Below, piece by piece: positions 1-7,215 of a stretch of 10,048 nucleotides of DNA (within the stretch, counting starts at the first letter, position 1; each line of letters starts with the position of its first letter). Source of the DNA: Candidatus Peribacteria bacterium (GTDB lineage Bacteria; Patescibacteria; JAEDAM01; Absconditabacterales; Absconditicoccaceae); NCBI GenBank assembly GCA_031288635.1, contig JAITQZ010000091.1:1-10048 (forward strand), given 5' to 3'. The notes below the pieces were generated by a model. That model made no database searches and was not told where the DNA came from. It worked only from the letters and a program-made list of their open reading frames with translations. The position numbers were made by a program, and so were the translations under genes.

Positions 1-99
1 TGATGGGTGGAAGATTTTTTTTTAAATAAAAATCTGCTTTTTATGGCAGTTCATTATCTTTTTTGATTGTGGTTGGTGCAGGTATCCCTTATATGGGAA

Positions 100-250
100 G
101 TATTTAGACTGCGGTAACCTACAGTAAGCAATAATGAAAAGCCAAGTCCTTTGCATAAGGGGTATGAAGCCCTGACTGATAGACCTGACCATTCGTTATT
201 GATTATTATACTTCATACTTCTATGCAAATAATCAGTCAAGTCTAAATAC
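100..250 (+). ncRNA. Candidate structured RNA with pseudoknot
   Basis: An 11-bp perfect inverted repeat (100-110 with 240-250) encloses an 18-bp stem (151-157 plus 159-169 with 211-228, one bulged A at 158). The loop of this stem contains an 8-nt segment (173-180) complementary to 232-239, which lies 3' of the stem. That arrangement is an H-type pseudoknot, and its 3' strand abuts the closing helix. Two pairs of the long stem (160-161 with 219-220) are G-U in the plus-strand RNA but C-A in the minus-strand RNA, which favours plus-strand transcription. I do not recognise the class: no match by eye to tmRNA, RNase P, 6S, group I intron core or tRNA. No promoter was identified, so expression is inference. 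Confidence 0.4.
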
Positions 251-279
251 AGATTTTTAAAGACCTAGTCTTTTCTTGC

Positions 280-317
280 TGCTGTGTGATAGTTGGATAT
301 TGTGTTATCCTACAGCA
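280..317. other. Two-step hairpin
   Basis: The outer arms tgctgt/acagca (280-285 with 312-317) enclose an inner 5-bp stem (295-299 with 306-310). It lies between the pseudoknot candidate and the terminator and may be part of the same RNA or of the integrase 3' end. Confidence 0.3.
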
Positions 318-346
318 AAAAAAGACACATTGTTTACAATGTGTCT
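315..346 (-). terminator. Intrinsic terminator facing the integrase
   Basis: A perfect 10-bp stem (323-332 with 337-346) with a 4-nt loop is followed, on the minus strand, by a run of seven T (plus strand A at 317-323). This is a textbook Rho-independent terminator for leftward transcription. The nearest leftward gene is the integrase, which ends about 230 nt upstream of it, so the transcript would carry a long 3' untranslated tail. Confidence 0.7.
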
Positions 347-572
347 CTAATATGCTAGTTATTATCTATGCTTTATGTATCTTGTGCAAGGTAAAGCTTT
401 CAATTTTTTTATAAGCAACTTGATTGCTTATTTACTTTAAGAACTTTATTGTTATGAGAATAATATTCATAATTTTTCAAAATGCAAGAGATTTTTTACT
501 TTTTTTTGTTTCACTCTCAAAATATAGGTATAAACTACCATAATCTTATATACTTTGCACAATATATACCCT

Positions 573-1451
573 CTATTGCACCAATTCCTGTAATTCTCTA
601 ATTCTTTTTGTATCAGAATGAAGATAAGTTGATGTTGTAGCAAGATTGGAATGACCCAAAGCGTGTTGTAAATCTACCAAATTCCCTCCCTTTCTTACTA
701 CCTCCGTTGCAAATCAATGACGGAAGGAATGAGGTGTTAATTTCTGCCTAACTCAAAGTTTCTGATTCATTTTTCTTATCATTTCTTCAACAGAATTTCT
801 TGATAATCTTTTTCATCGTGAGCTTCTCCCGTGAGATACAAATATAAAGTCAGAAATCAGATTGCTTTCTTCTCTTACATAACGATAAAAATTAGCACGT
901 TCTATAATCTCGTTAGAGATAAATACAGTTCTAATTTTTTTTCATTTCCCTATAATTTTTACACTCCCGTCAAAAGCCACATCTTGAAATCTAACAGATA
1001 ATAATTCTGATATTCTCATTCAAGTTGACCGTAAAGTTTTGATAATTAAGAAATCTCTGATTTTAGAGAGATAGTTTCATTTACCATTTTGGATAATATC
1101 TAGGTAATCTTCCATCTGCTCCCTTGATACATACTCTTTTTCAGGTATAAATTCCTTACAAATCAGAATTTTTTTATAATTTATCACTTTGTAATCTACA
1201 ATCTCGCAGAAAAAGAGAAACTTTCTAATCCCGAAAAGATATTGGTTTACAGTTCTTTCTTTATTGAGCAGGCTCCCCTTCCAATCTTCTATCATTTCAA
1301 TGGTAATATGTTCGGGATTTTTTATTATCACTCCCCTATCCTGCCAATAGTTTACAAATTTAGATATTGATAAATTGTATGAATAAGTTGCTGAATAGGA
1401 AAATCAGTTTTTTTGCAAGAAAACTGCAAACTTTTTCATTAGTTCTTTCAT
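573..1451 (-). CDS. int: Tyrosine recombinase / phage integrase (XerD-like)
   Basis: 292 aa when TGA is read as glycine; stop TAG. It cuts and rejoins DNA at attachment sites through a 3'-phosphotyrosine intermediate, which would serve integration or excision of this element. The N-terminal SAM-like core-binding domain covers roughly residues 1-105. The catalytic domain shows R146 in TGMRISEL, K171 in GKGKKIR, H241 and R244 in HSFRH, H267 in LGHSN, and nucleophile Y276 in TSTYLH. From memory, the spacing is almost that of E. coli XerD (R148, K172, H244, R247, H270, Y279), and there is no extra arm-binding domain. Seven in-frame TGA codons occur, among them the glycine before MR146 and the residue after HSFRH. 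Under the standard code only an 84-aa fragment (GTG start) is open. Start: ATG at 1451, with an in-frame ATG at 1439 as alternative. It is transcribed away from all other genes. Confidence 0.93.
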
Positions 1452-1557
1452 TGTTGAATGTAATCAATATAAATCATTAAACTACCACACCATATAATTA
1501 TATATAAAAGTAAAGTAAAATAAATATAATATAATTAAAAGTATATAACTAAATGTT

Positions 1558-1571
1558 ATCAGTGTACTGAT
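1558..1571. promoter_or_regulatory. Dyad, possible operator
   Basis: atcagt-gt-actgat is a 6-bp dyad with a 2-bp centre that touches the -35 box of the rightward promoter. Its position suits a repressor operator, or a recombinase core-type site. No regulator gene is in the window, so the role is inference. Confidence 0.35.
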
Positions 1572-1600
1572 TTGCTTGCATTACTCCCCTATTCTATTAT
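1572..1600 (+). promoter_or_regulatory. Sigma70-type promoter for the rightward genes
   Basis: A TTGCTT -35 box (1572-1577) and a TATTAT -10 box (1595-1600) are separated by exactly 17 nt. Transcription would begin near 1607 and read the terminator-like hairpin before the HNH gene. It is the best canonical promoter seen in the window. Confidence 0.5.
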
Positions 1601-1630
1601 ACTTACACTAGTAGTTGAATATATGGCATT

Positions 1631-1657
1631 CCCGAAAAACTTTATTTCGGGCGTTTT
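1631..1657 (+). terminator. Terminator-like hairpin in the HNH leader
   Basis: A 7-bp stem cccgaaa/tttcggg (1631-1637 with 1645-1651) with a 7-nt loop is followed by cgttttt. It looks like an intrinsic terminator, yet it sits between the promoter at 1572-1600 and the HNH start at 1663. It could attenuate the rightward operon or block stray transcription. No upstream plus-strand gene needs it. Confidence 0.5.
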
Positions 1658-1662
1658 TAATT

Positions 1663-1920
1663 ATGGAGAATTATCACAAAGACTACTTAACATCAAGAGG
1701 ATTCTCTATTGGAGACCAGATTTTTTGTGAACTTTGTGGAAAGTTAGACGCTCAAATTCATCATATCCTTTCCTCATTCAGAGGAAAAAGGAAAAATAAT
1801 GCTGACTGAACAGACGTAATAGCACTCTGTCCTGAATGCCACGAATATGTACACGCACACAATACGCAAACAATGAGAAAGTCATTGATGTACATTGTGG
1901 CGTGTATTCTTTTTAAGTAA
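1663..1920 (+). CDS. HNH endonuclease (small, packaging-associated type)
   Basis: 85 aa with one TGA (codon 49) read as glycine; stop TAA. The motif order is a ββα-metal HNH nuclease: zinc pair C22-x2-C25, catalytic H33-H34, then ADGTDVIALCPECHEYVH with the second zinc pair C56-x2-C59 and H60/H64. The usual Asn before LC is Asp51 here. The TGA glycine falls between the two halves, so the standard code would remove the second zinc pair. Small phage HNH proteins of this kind commonly lie beside terminase genes and assist DNA cleavage during packaging; terS lies about 1.1 kb downstream. I chose ATG 1663 because an upstream in-frame ATG (1615) would put the terminator-like hairpin inside the coding region. 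Confidence 0.88.
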
Positions 1921-1946
1921 TATTTTATTTTTTACCAATTACAACG

Positions 1947-2327
1947 ATGCAAACCAAAAGAGCACTGTACGAACAACACGTACAGAAACACGGAAAGAAC
2001 GCCGTAAGTGAAAGTGCGTTTCGTAAGCGTATCAGTAGTGGGCGAATGATAATAGCCGCTATAGATACTCCTAAGCTGTATGCGAACGAGTACCAAGTAG
2101 AAAAAGAGGAGAAGAAAGCTGAGTCAAAGATACAGTGAGGAGAACCAGAATGAGGAGACGGGCAATCAATAGTAATTGTTCTCCATCATTTCGAAGAGAT
2201 ATGGGATGAAATATACAAAATCCGTAAGTACATCAAACGAACAGGTATATTTGGAGCTATCCTCTTCTCAATCTGCACTCTCTATCGGATAGTGAGACTA
2301 TTCGCATACCTCTTCTGGGGGATGTAA
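1947..2327 (+). CDS. Small protein with C-terminal membrane segment
   Basis: 126 aa with two TGA-glycines (in QGGEPEGGDG); stop TAA. I do not recognise the family. Residues 1-50 are basic and helical, with SAFRKRISSGR looking like a possible nucleic-acid-binding helix. Residues 45-72 form a charged, glycine-rich linker. The last 29 residues (GIFGAILFSICTLYRIVRLFAYLFW) are hydrophobic and probably one membrane-spanning helix or hairpin, preceded by a positively charged stretch (KIRKYIKRT). Read with the standard code it would end before the membrane part. A TTTTATT element ends 17 nt before the ATG. A membrane-anchored accessory or lysis-related protein is possible, but nothing shows it. Confidence 0.75.
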
Positions 2328-2355
2328 TCAGATTTTTATTACTTATTACCTAATA

Positions 2356-2607
2356 ATGCAATCAACTATCTTATCTCTTATCTGATACCTAGTAGAAGCA
2401 AGTACCATACTAGAAGACAAGAAGCATCTGGAGAAATACTTTAGTGAATGAGGGGATGTAGCTGGAACAGATGTATACTACGATAAGAGTAGATACGAAA
2501 ATGTAGTACAGCTTATCAAGATTCTTTTCAATAGGGATATTCTGCCAGAGTTAGAGGAAGAACTGAAGAGCAACCTGTATGACTTAGTTAAGTGAGAAAA
2601 AAAATAA
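2356..2607 (+). CDS. Small hypothetical protein
   Basis: 83 aa with three TGA-glycines (IGYLVE, SEGGDV, VKGEKK); stop TAA. It is an acidic, mostly helical protein with no recognised motif. It starts with a hydrophobic stretch (STILSLIGYLVEAS) too short and polar to be a clear signal peptide. It is the third gene of a closely spaced rightward run (28 nt after the previous gene, 35 nt before the next) and has a TTTTATT element ending 15 nt before the ATG. The shared spacing and leader, rather than homology, support it as a gene. Confidence 0.7.
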
Positions 2608-2642
2608 AAAGAAAGTAGTTTTTATTCTTTTACATATCAATT

Positions 2643-2969
2643 ATGGAAACAACAAAGTACAATGCATTAGAACAACTCAACATCTTTAGAAAAGAATGAG
2701 TTGCTGACGAGTATACAGCTCGTATCGAGGACAAAGAAGTCCTGAAAATTAAGTTCCAAACAGGAGGAACTGCTACAAATGCGAAGAACGGTATTTTTAT
2801 TGAGGATTTGCTCGTATTAGCATACGCAAAACTCAATGAATTCAATGAACATCTTCCTTGTAGTGAGAACAGCTTAGCACTGACGAAGATTGAAGAAGCT
2901 ATACTTTGGCTTACTGCAAGGAAAGCGGAGAGGGATTTCCGTTGAGTGTATGGAACAGAAGAAGCCTAA
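2643..2969 (+). CDS. Acb2/Tad1-hairpin-like phage protein (putative anti-defence sponge)
   Basis: 108 aa with TGA-glycines at codons 19 and 101; stop TAA. Residues 73-104 (CSENSLALTKIEEAILWL, then ARKAERDFRGVYGT) resemble what I recall as the C-terminal helical hairpin of phage Acb2/Tad1-domain proteins: an ENALALTxLEEAxxWL helix, an Arg-rich helix, then RGVEGT. The upstream IKFQTGG and NGIFIEDLLVLAYAKLNEF also fit family pattern. The TGA at codon 101 gives the glycine of RGV. Acb2 and Tad1 bind cyclic-oligonucleotide signals and so block CBASS or Thoeris immunity. Many family members are uncharacterised, so a sponge function here is inference from a remembered motif. It lies between HNH and terS, with a hairpin terminator just after it. 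Confidence 0.6.
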
Positions 2970-2974
2970 TCTTT

Positions 2975-2998
2975 AAATACCCCGAAATCGGGGTATTT
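2975..2998 (+). terminator. Strong hairpin after the Acb2-like gene
   Basis: Near-perfect palindrome: 2975-2984 pairs with 2989-2998 (10 bp, GC core) around a 4-nt loop, beginning 5 nt after the stop codon. It ends in ttt followed by a weaker hairpin (3006-3009 with 3015-3018) and four T. Together they are a likely transcription terminator or mRNA 3'-end block separating the early small genes from the packaging genes. Confidence 0.6.
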
Positions 2999-3039
2999 AG
3001 ATGGCGGCTTACTCAGCCTTTTAATTCTATTTGTACCAT

Positions 3040-3609
3040 ATGAAAAGAAGCTCACGAAAGAAGAAAGCCAAAAAAGTAATCACTCCAGAAGAAGAAATTG
3101 AAGAGGAAGAAATTGAAGAGGAAGAAGAGCCCAAGGAGTGAAAAAAACTAACTCTAAGACAAGAGTTGTTTTGCAAAAATTATACTTCTATGGAGAAAGA
3201 GTTTTTCGGAAATTGAGTAGCTTCTTACATCAATGCATATAAACTCAACAAAAGCATAAAGATGCACTACGATTCCGCGAGAGTTAATGCAGCCAAATTG
3301 CTAACAAATGCTAACATTTGTAAAAGAATTAACGAACTCTTGGAAGAATGAGGATTTAACGACCAAAACGTAGATAAACAGACGCTTTTTCTTATCAACC
3401 AACAATTTGATTACAGAGCGAAAGCGAAGTGAATCGAAATCTACAACAAGCTGAAGAAAAGAGGGGCGGATTGAGAATTGCCAAAGAGTATTGATAATCT
3501 GTGAGAGAAGTTGGCGAAGTTAAGTGGTGATTTTGTGAGGGAGATGTTGAGAGGGAGAGATATAAAAAACGGGAACAATTGAGAGGCATTTAATCCTAAG
3601 ACAGACTAA
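3040..3609 (+). CDS. terS: Terminase small subunit
   Basis: 189 aa with seven TGA-glycines; stop TAA. It is the DNA-recognition subunit of the packaging motor: it binds the pac or cos site and presents DNA to TerL. After a basic start (KRSSRKKKAKK) and an acidic EEIEE repeat (residues 17-30) comes a Terminase_2-type core: LTLRQELFCKNY (37-48), a glycine, then ASYINAY, ARVNAAKLLTNANICKRINELL. This matches the LTpkQ-F...Y / AA.kLL.n..v..Ri helix-turn-helix pattern of the family. The C-terminal part is helical and basic, probably oligomerisation and TerL contact. The start ATG has a ttttaatt element upstream. TerL follows after one intervening small gene. Confidence 0.85.
3091..3129 (+). repeat. 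Tandem 15-bp repeat in terS
   Basis: gaagaaattgaagag occurs twice exactly (3091-3105 and 3106-3120), followed by a partial third copy. It encodes the acidic EEIEE units of the TerS N terminus and is probably a slippage expansion. Confidence 0.85.
3580..3599 (+). repeat. 20-bp direct repeat, copy 1
   Basis: tgagaggcatttaatcctaa lies in the last codons of terS (reads GEAFNP). An identical copy is at 3819-3838, so the two copies are 239 bp apart and flank the small gene at 3612-3818. Confidence 0.95.
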
Positions 3610-3611
3610 AA

Positions 3612-3818
3612 ATGTTAATTACAAAAGAAAATAGGGGGAAAATGAATCCCAGAGGAGAAAATAAGTTGAGTGATGCAAAAAGAGGTAGAGTGATGTTAGA
3701 TTACTTTATATCCAAGTATTCACTAGATGAGAAGACTATTCGTAATCGATTTTGAAAGAATAAAAAATCATTATCAGACTATCAGGATTGTATAGAATTT
3801 GAGAAAAATAGGAAATAA
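3612..3818 (+). CDS. Small repeat-flanked gene between terS and terL
   Basis: 68 aa with one TGA-glycine (RNRFGKN); stop TAA. It begins 3 nt after the terS stop, so translation may be coupled. An in-frame ATG at 3642 is preceded by aggggg and would give a 58-aa product. The protein is basic and helical, and ISKYSLDEKTIRNRF looks like a possible helix-turn-helix. GENKLSDAKRG faintly recalls the GEN..AKL tail of HNH homing proteins, too weak to name. The 20-bp direct repeat on both sides and its placement between two normally adjacent packaging genes suggest an inserted accessory gene. An alternative is a packaging accessory factor. Confidence 0.6.
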
Positions 3819-3838
3819 TGAGAGGCATTTAATCCTAA
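3819..3838 (+). repeat. 20-bp direct repeat, copy 2
   Basis: It is identical to 3580-3599. It begins directly after the stop codon of the small gene and ends 7 nt before the terL ATG. It is also in the terL reading frame, reading GEAFNPKIG and then MQEEN, as if it were the remnant of the original terS/terL junction. Confidence 0.95.
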
Positions 3839-3845
3839 AATATGA

Positions 3846-5447
3846 ATGCAAGAAGAAAACGTAACCATCATTACTACAGCAGACGGGCAGCAGATAGGTT
3901 TGAGGGAGGAGGATAGAGAGCAACTGGGTATCAATGTAAGAACCAATCTCGCTACCTACTGCCAACGAACCTCTGAACCGCAAGCTCCCTACATCGTCAA
4001 AGAGATGCACCAATTGATATTGGACAATCTAATGATGGTTTTTGCAGGAAAGATAAAAAAGCTGATTATCCAATGCCCTCCGAGACTTTGAAAATCAGAA
4101 GCGGTATGTCAGAAGTTTCCTAGCTGGTGTATGGGACTTGACCCTACCCTTAAGTTCATCGTTGCGGGATATGGGCAGGATTTACCCAATTCTTTTTGTC
4201 GCAAGACACAGGAGTACATAAACAGCGAGTCTTATCAATGTTTCTTTGATACGAAACTCAAGACACAGCAAGCAAATTACTTCAACACGCCTCAATGAGG
4301 ATACTATAAGGCTACTTCTATCTGATGACCGCTTACGGGATTTGGATATGATATTGGGATAATTGACGACCCTGTGAAGAATAGAGAGGAAGCAAACAGT
4401 CCTACGTATAGGCAAAACGTTATCTCTCGATATGATAGCGTTTTCAACACGAGACAGATGAGTTCAAACTCTGCACAGATTATTGTAATGACCAGACGGC
4501 ACACGGACGACTTGGTTTGAATACTGCTAGAGAGGGAAAGACAGATGGTAAAGGAGTGAAGTTTGCCGCCGAATTACGAGCCACGAACAGTAATATCCAT
4601 TGAAGCATTGCAACCAAACCCAGACCGAGATAATTATTCGGAGCATTGACCGAGAGGGAAGTATTTATCATTTCGACCAGAGAGGTTTACCGTTGAAGAT
4701 TTACTCGAGAAGAAAAAGACGGCACCACTAGAGTTTGCAGCATTGTATATGCAAGACCCTATTGGAGCAATGGGAAGTATTTTCAACCCTCAGAATTATT
4801 TACCTTTTTTGGAAAGTGATTTTGAAGGAGACAAGCCACGCTTTCTTAAGGAAGATGTAGAACTGTGAATATTCGTAGACCCTGCAATGTCTACAGACCC
4901 TACATCTTCTGATACGTCTATCTTCGTTCTGTGAAGGCATAGGATAACTAAACATCTCTTCATATTCGATATGCGAGCAAATACCGATAGTCCCACCGTA
5001 AGCATTGATTATATCTTTATGATTGCGGAGAGGTGGAGGATGAGAGGATTCTACATTGCTATGATTAGCATTGAAGAGGTGCATTTAAATAAGGGAATGG
5101 CTGCTTTCATTGAGTTATTCCGTAAGCAACAGACAATAAGAGGGACAAATTACTTACTTCACCTCTACCACCCAGAGGGCAAGAAGATTGATAGGATTAG
5201 ATACAACCTAGAGCCTGCTATCAACAACAGAGAAGTCTACTTCATCCAAAACACCTATTCAACAGACTTTGAGAAGCTGTATAGGCAACTGCAACAATTC
5301 CCTAATTCAGACAAGCTGGATGTGATAGATGTATTTGCTCAGGGAGTGGATGTATGGAGGCATAGAGGAGATTTACAGAACCCAAACCAAAAAGCAAAAA
5401 AGACAAGAGAAGCGATATATAATCCATTGACGGGAAGATTTGAGTAG
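3846..5447 (+). CDS. terL: Terminase large subunit (ATPase and nuclease)
   Basis: 533 aa with nine TGA-glycines; stop TAG. It is the packaging motor: the N-terminal ATPase drives DNA into the procapsid and the C-terminal RNase H-like nuclease cuts concatemers. Walker A is CPPRLGKSE (residues 77-85, G82 from TGA). SIGGPLTGFGYDIGIIDDPVKN (159-179) holds the conserved GGPLTG loop, whose two glycines are consecutive TGA codons, and the Walker B and catalytic acid IIDDP (D174, D175). The nuclease begins at GIFVDPA (D345), and D492/D495 in LDVIDVF are probable further metal ligands. Length fits the family. Under the standard code only 81- and 158-aa pieces survive. This gene is the strongest proof of glycine coding. 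ATG 3846 is chosen because it follows the small gene closely. Confidence 0.96.
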
Positions 5448-5459
5448 TTAAGAATGTTA

Positions 5460-5500
5460 CAGAAGATTTCGGAAGATTATTCAGAAGATTCAGAAGATTT
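5460..5500 (+). repeat. Degenerate agaagatt repeats
   Basis: Four copies of a cagaagatt-like unit lie in the 72-nt spacer between terL and the next gene, about 10 nt apart. They fall inside a possible 18-aa reading frame (5454-5510, MLQKISEDYSEDSEDFIC) that I do not call a gene. The end of the last copy supplies the TTTTATT element before the next start. Confidence 0.6.
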
Positions 5501-5519
5501 TATTTGTTAATTATTATAA

Positions 5520-5891
5520 ATGGAAGACAAGAAAACTAAGCGTTCAATTAGCGATTATGAAGAATTATTTGCACTCACCTTTGTACCTCATCGGTCAAGC
5601 GAAGAGAGGAAGAATGAGAGAATTTCTAATTTTCTCACGCTCTCTAAAACTATAAAGCAAATCATTATTGACTATCTGGAAGAGTATAAGAATGAGACTA
5701 TAACCGATACAATGAGGAAATTTCCCAATGATGTGCAGGCTATCCAGTTTCGTAATGGTTCGCTGAGTGCGATTGCTTCACTAGTACAATCAATAAAACA
5801 ATCAATGAAAACGGAATATTTTGACGCGGTTGAATGAAAATTCAAAGACAAAGATGGCAGAGATGAAGCTAGGAAAAAGAAACGCAAGTAA
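5520..5891 (+). CDS. Hypothetical protein in the head-gene cluster
   Basis: 123 aa with one TGA-glycine near the C terminus (AVEGKFKD); stop TAA. I do not recognise it. The N-terminal two thirds are helical (SDYEELFALTF, LSKTIKQIIIDYLEEYKNE, GSLSAIASLVQSIKQSM) and the tail is very basic (GRDEARKKKRK), suggesting an oligomeric protein that may touch DNA or the capsid interior. It stands where a portal gene is usually found but is far too short to be one. A TTTTATT element ends 15 nt before the ATG. Under the standard code only the basic tail would be lost. Confidence 0.78.
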
Positions 5892-5955
5892 AGAAAGTCT
5901 TGCAATTTGAAAAAAATGTTTATGCTAATTTTATTACTCCTAACCATATAAAACT

Positions 5956-6708
5956 ATGACGGAAAAAAAAGAAACCAACGCCCAGACTACAGAAAACGAG
6001 GAGGTGAAAACCAACCCTCAATGAGAGACGGCACAACAACCTGAAGGTCAACAGGAAGAAAAAATTGACCGAGAACAAGAGGACGCATTCAAAAAGCACC
6101 CGTGATACATCAAGCATAATGCTAATGTAGAAAAGGGTATCCAACAGCTAAACCAACAGAAGAAGGAGGCTGAAAAAATGAATGAGGAAATCTTGGAGAG
6201 TGTATTTCAAGTAGCCAACGAACCAGAAAAGCTGATTGAAATTCACGAACAAAATCCTGAACTTGCTCAGAAAATCCTTACGAAAATGGGGATAACGATA
6301 GAGCAATATCAGGTAGAGAAATTGTGATACGATAAACCCAAAATCTACTCTAAACAGAGGTCTGAGGAGGAGATTATCGCTGAGTACAAACACAAGCAGC
6401 AAAAAGCTGATATGGAAACACGTTTTGATAAGCGAATGAATGAAATCCCACTGCCAGCCGAACAGAAAGAAAAAATCATCGAAGAGTACAAAGACTTGGT
6501 AGGTGATAAACCTCTCTCTGAAGAAGTACAGCAGAAAAGATTTAAGGCTGCTTATTACACGATTGTAGGTGAAAAGTACGATAGCGAGGAGAAAATCATT
6601 AAATCGCAAGCGTCTCTGGGTACAGGAAATACCAGCAAAGGCACAAAGAGTAAAGTATTGCAAGACAATACTCAATACTTACGTGATTGTGGGTATTTAA
6701 AGGACTAA
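5956..6708 (+). CDS. Putative capsid scaffolding protein
   Basis: 250 aa with three TGA-glycines (PQGETA, HPGYIK, KLGYDK); stop TAA. The protein is very rich in E, K and Q. A disordered acidic N terminus (residues 1-45) is followed by long helical, coiled-coil-like stretches and a short G/S/T-rich tail. Low hydrophobicity, helical composition and position directly before the decoration-like and capsid genes are typical of internal scaffolding proteins, which shape the procapsid and then leave. There is no sequence motif to prove it, and no maturation protease was seen. The opposite-strand open frame across it is a shadow. Confidence 0.65.
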
Positions 6709-6741
6709 GAAGTCTGATTTATTTTACTAATCTTCTTACTT

Positions 6742-7188
6742 ATGTTTTTATTCAACACTTATAGGGTATTTAGCGATGACTACAGAAGTATTGAGATACC
6801 AGCAGTAGACAATACTGCCTACGAAAACGGTATGCCAATTACTCAACTCAATGGTCTGGCTGTGCCTATTACGGATAGCACCCAAAGAATAGATTTTGTT
6901 TCTTTTTCTAAGAAAACAACAAAAGAAAACGAGGTGGTTCTCGTGAAAGAACCGATTGCCGATAATACTCGGAAAATTAAGTCTGTCGCTCCTCTCACCT
7001 TAGCACAAATTGGGACACTCTTTGCGGTAACTTTCGAGGATGACGAGACTGACCCTAACTACGGATATTTAGCTACGGTAGCTGCTACGGATGACTATGC
7101 ACAGCTCAAGCTCATATCAGTATTTGAGGGGGGAAAATTTGGTGAGTTTGAAATTATCAAATCTCAACCTATTGCACCCATTGAATAA
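6742..7188 (+). CDS. Small head protein, possible decoration protein
   Basis: 148 aa with no in-frame TGA; stop TAA. Composition is beta-rich (repeated short hydrophobic-polar strands, many T, V, D) with no signal or membrane segment. I do not recognise a named family. The place between the scaffold-like gene and the major capsid gene, the size and the beta character fit a capsid decoration or stabilisation protein, as found just before the coat gene in many siphoviruses. Like the capsid gene it lacks UGA, which suggests a high-copy product. A TTTATT element ends 18 nt before the ATG. Confidence 0.6.
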   Translation: MFLFNTYRVFSDDYRSIEIPAVDNTAYENGMPITQLNGLAVPITDSTQRIDFVSFSKKTTKENEVVLVKEPIADNTRKIKSVAPLTLAQIGTLFAVTFEDDETDPNYGYLATVAATDDYAQLKLISVFEGGKFGEFEIIKSQPIAPIE

Positions 7189-7215
7189 GATTTTATCTAT
7201 TAAACTATTACTACT

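Larger units (their letters stand above)
1..572. other. Gene-free region with structured repeats
   Basis: I see no convincing gene on either strand, even with TGA read as glycine. The stretch holds nested inverted repeats at 100-250, hairpins at 259-273 and 280-317, a terminator at 315-346, and an isolated 8-bp hairpin (411-418 with 424-431). A weak AT hairpin (12-19 with 28-35) lies near the window start. 432-572 is T-rich and otherwise featureless. As the region flanks a recombinase gene it may contain the attachment site, but no tRNA or att core could be recognised. Confidence 0.6.
1452..1662. promoter_or_regulatory. Divergent intergenic control region
   Basis: The spacer between the leftward integrase and the rightward late-type genes is extremely AT-rich (about 1480-1557). 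It holds a dyad, a sigma70-like promoter and a terminator-like leader hairpin, annotated separately. A TTTATATT element lies 14 nt before the integrase ATG on the minus strand. No gene is visible. Confidence 0.5.

Noticed and set aside
100..346. Known RNA classes (tmRNA, RNase P, group I intron, tRNA) or a CRISPR array
   Set aside because: Signature sequences of these classes are absent, and the repeats are inverted rather than regularly spaced direct repeats.
1..572. tRNA gene or recognisable att core beside the integrase
   Set aside because: No cloverleaf or T-loop motif was seen, and no repeat pair could be tested without the other element end.
1615..1662. Upstream start for the HNH gene
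   Set aside because: The extension would translate the terminator-like hairpin and adds no family-like sequence.
4796..5084. Overlapping minus-strand frames within terL
   Set aside because: They lie wholly inside the well-supported TerL nuclease region and have no motif.
5454..5510. 18-aa frame over the agaagatt repeats
   Set aside because: It is very short and repeat-derived, with no leader element at the right distance.
573..5950. Widespread pseudogenes, as the standard code would imply
   Set aside because: All interruptions are TGA, with no frameshifts or in-frame TAA/TAG, and motifs continue cleanly through them.
6148..6675. 175-aa minus-strand open frame
   Set aside because: It is antisense to the E/K/Q-rich scaffold-like gene; its L/F-rich product is the expected shadow of such codons.
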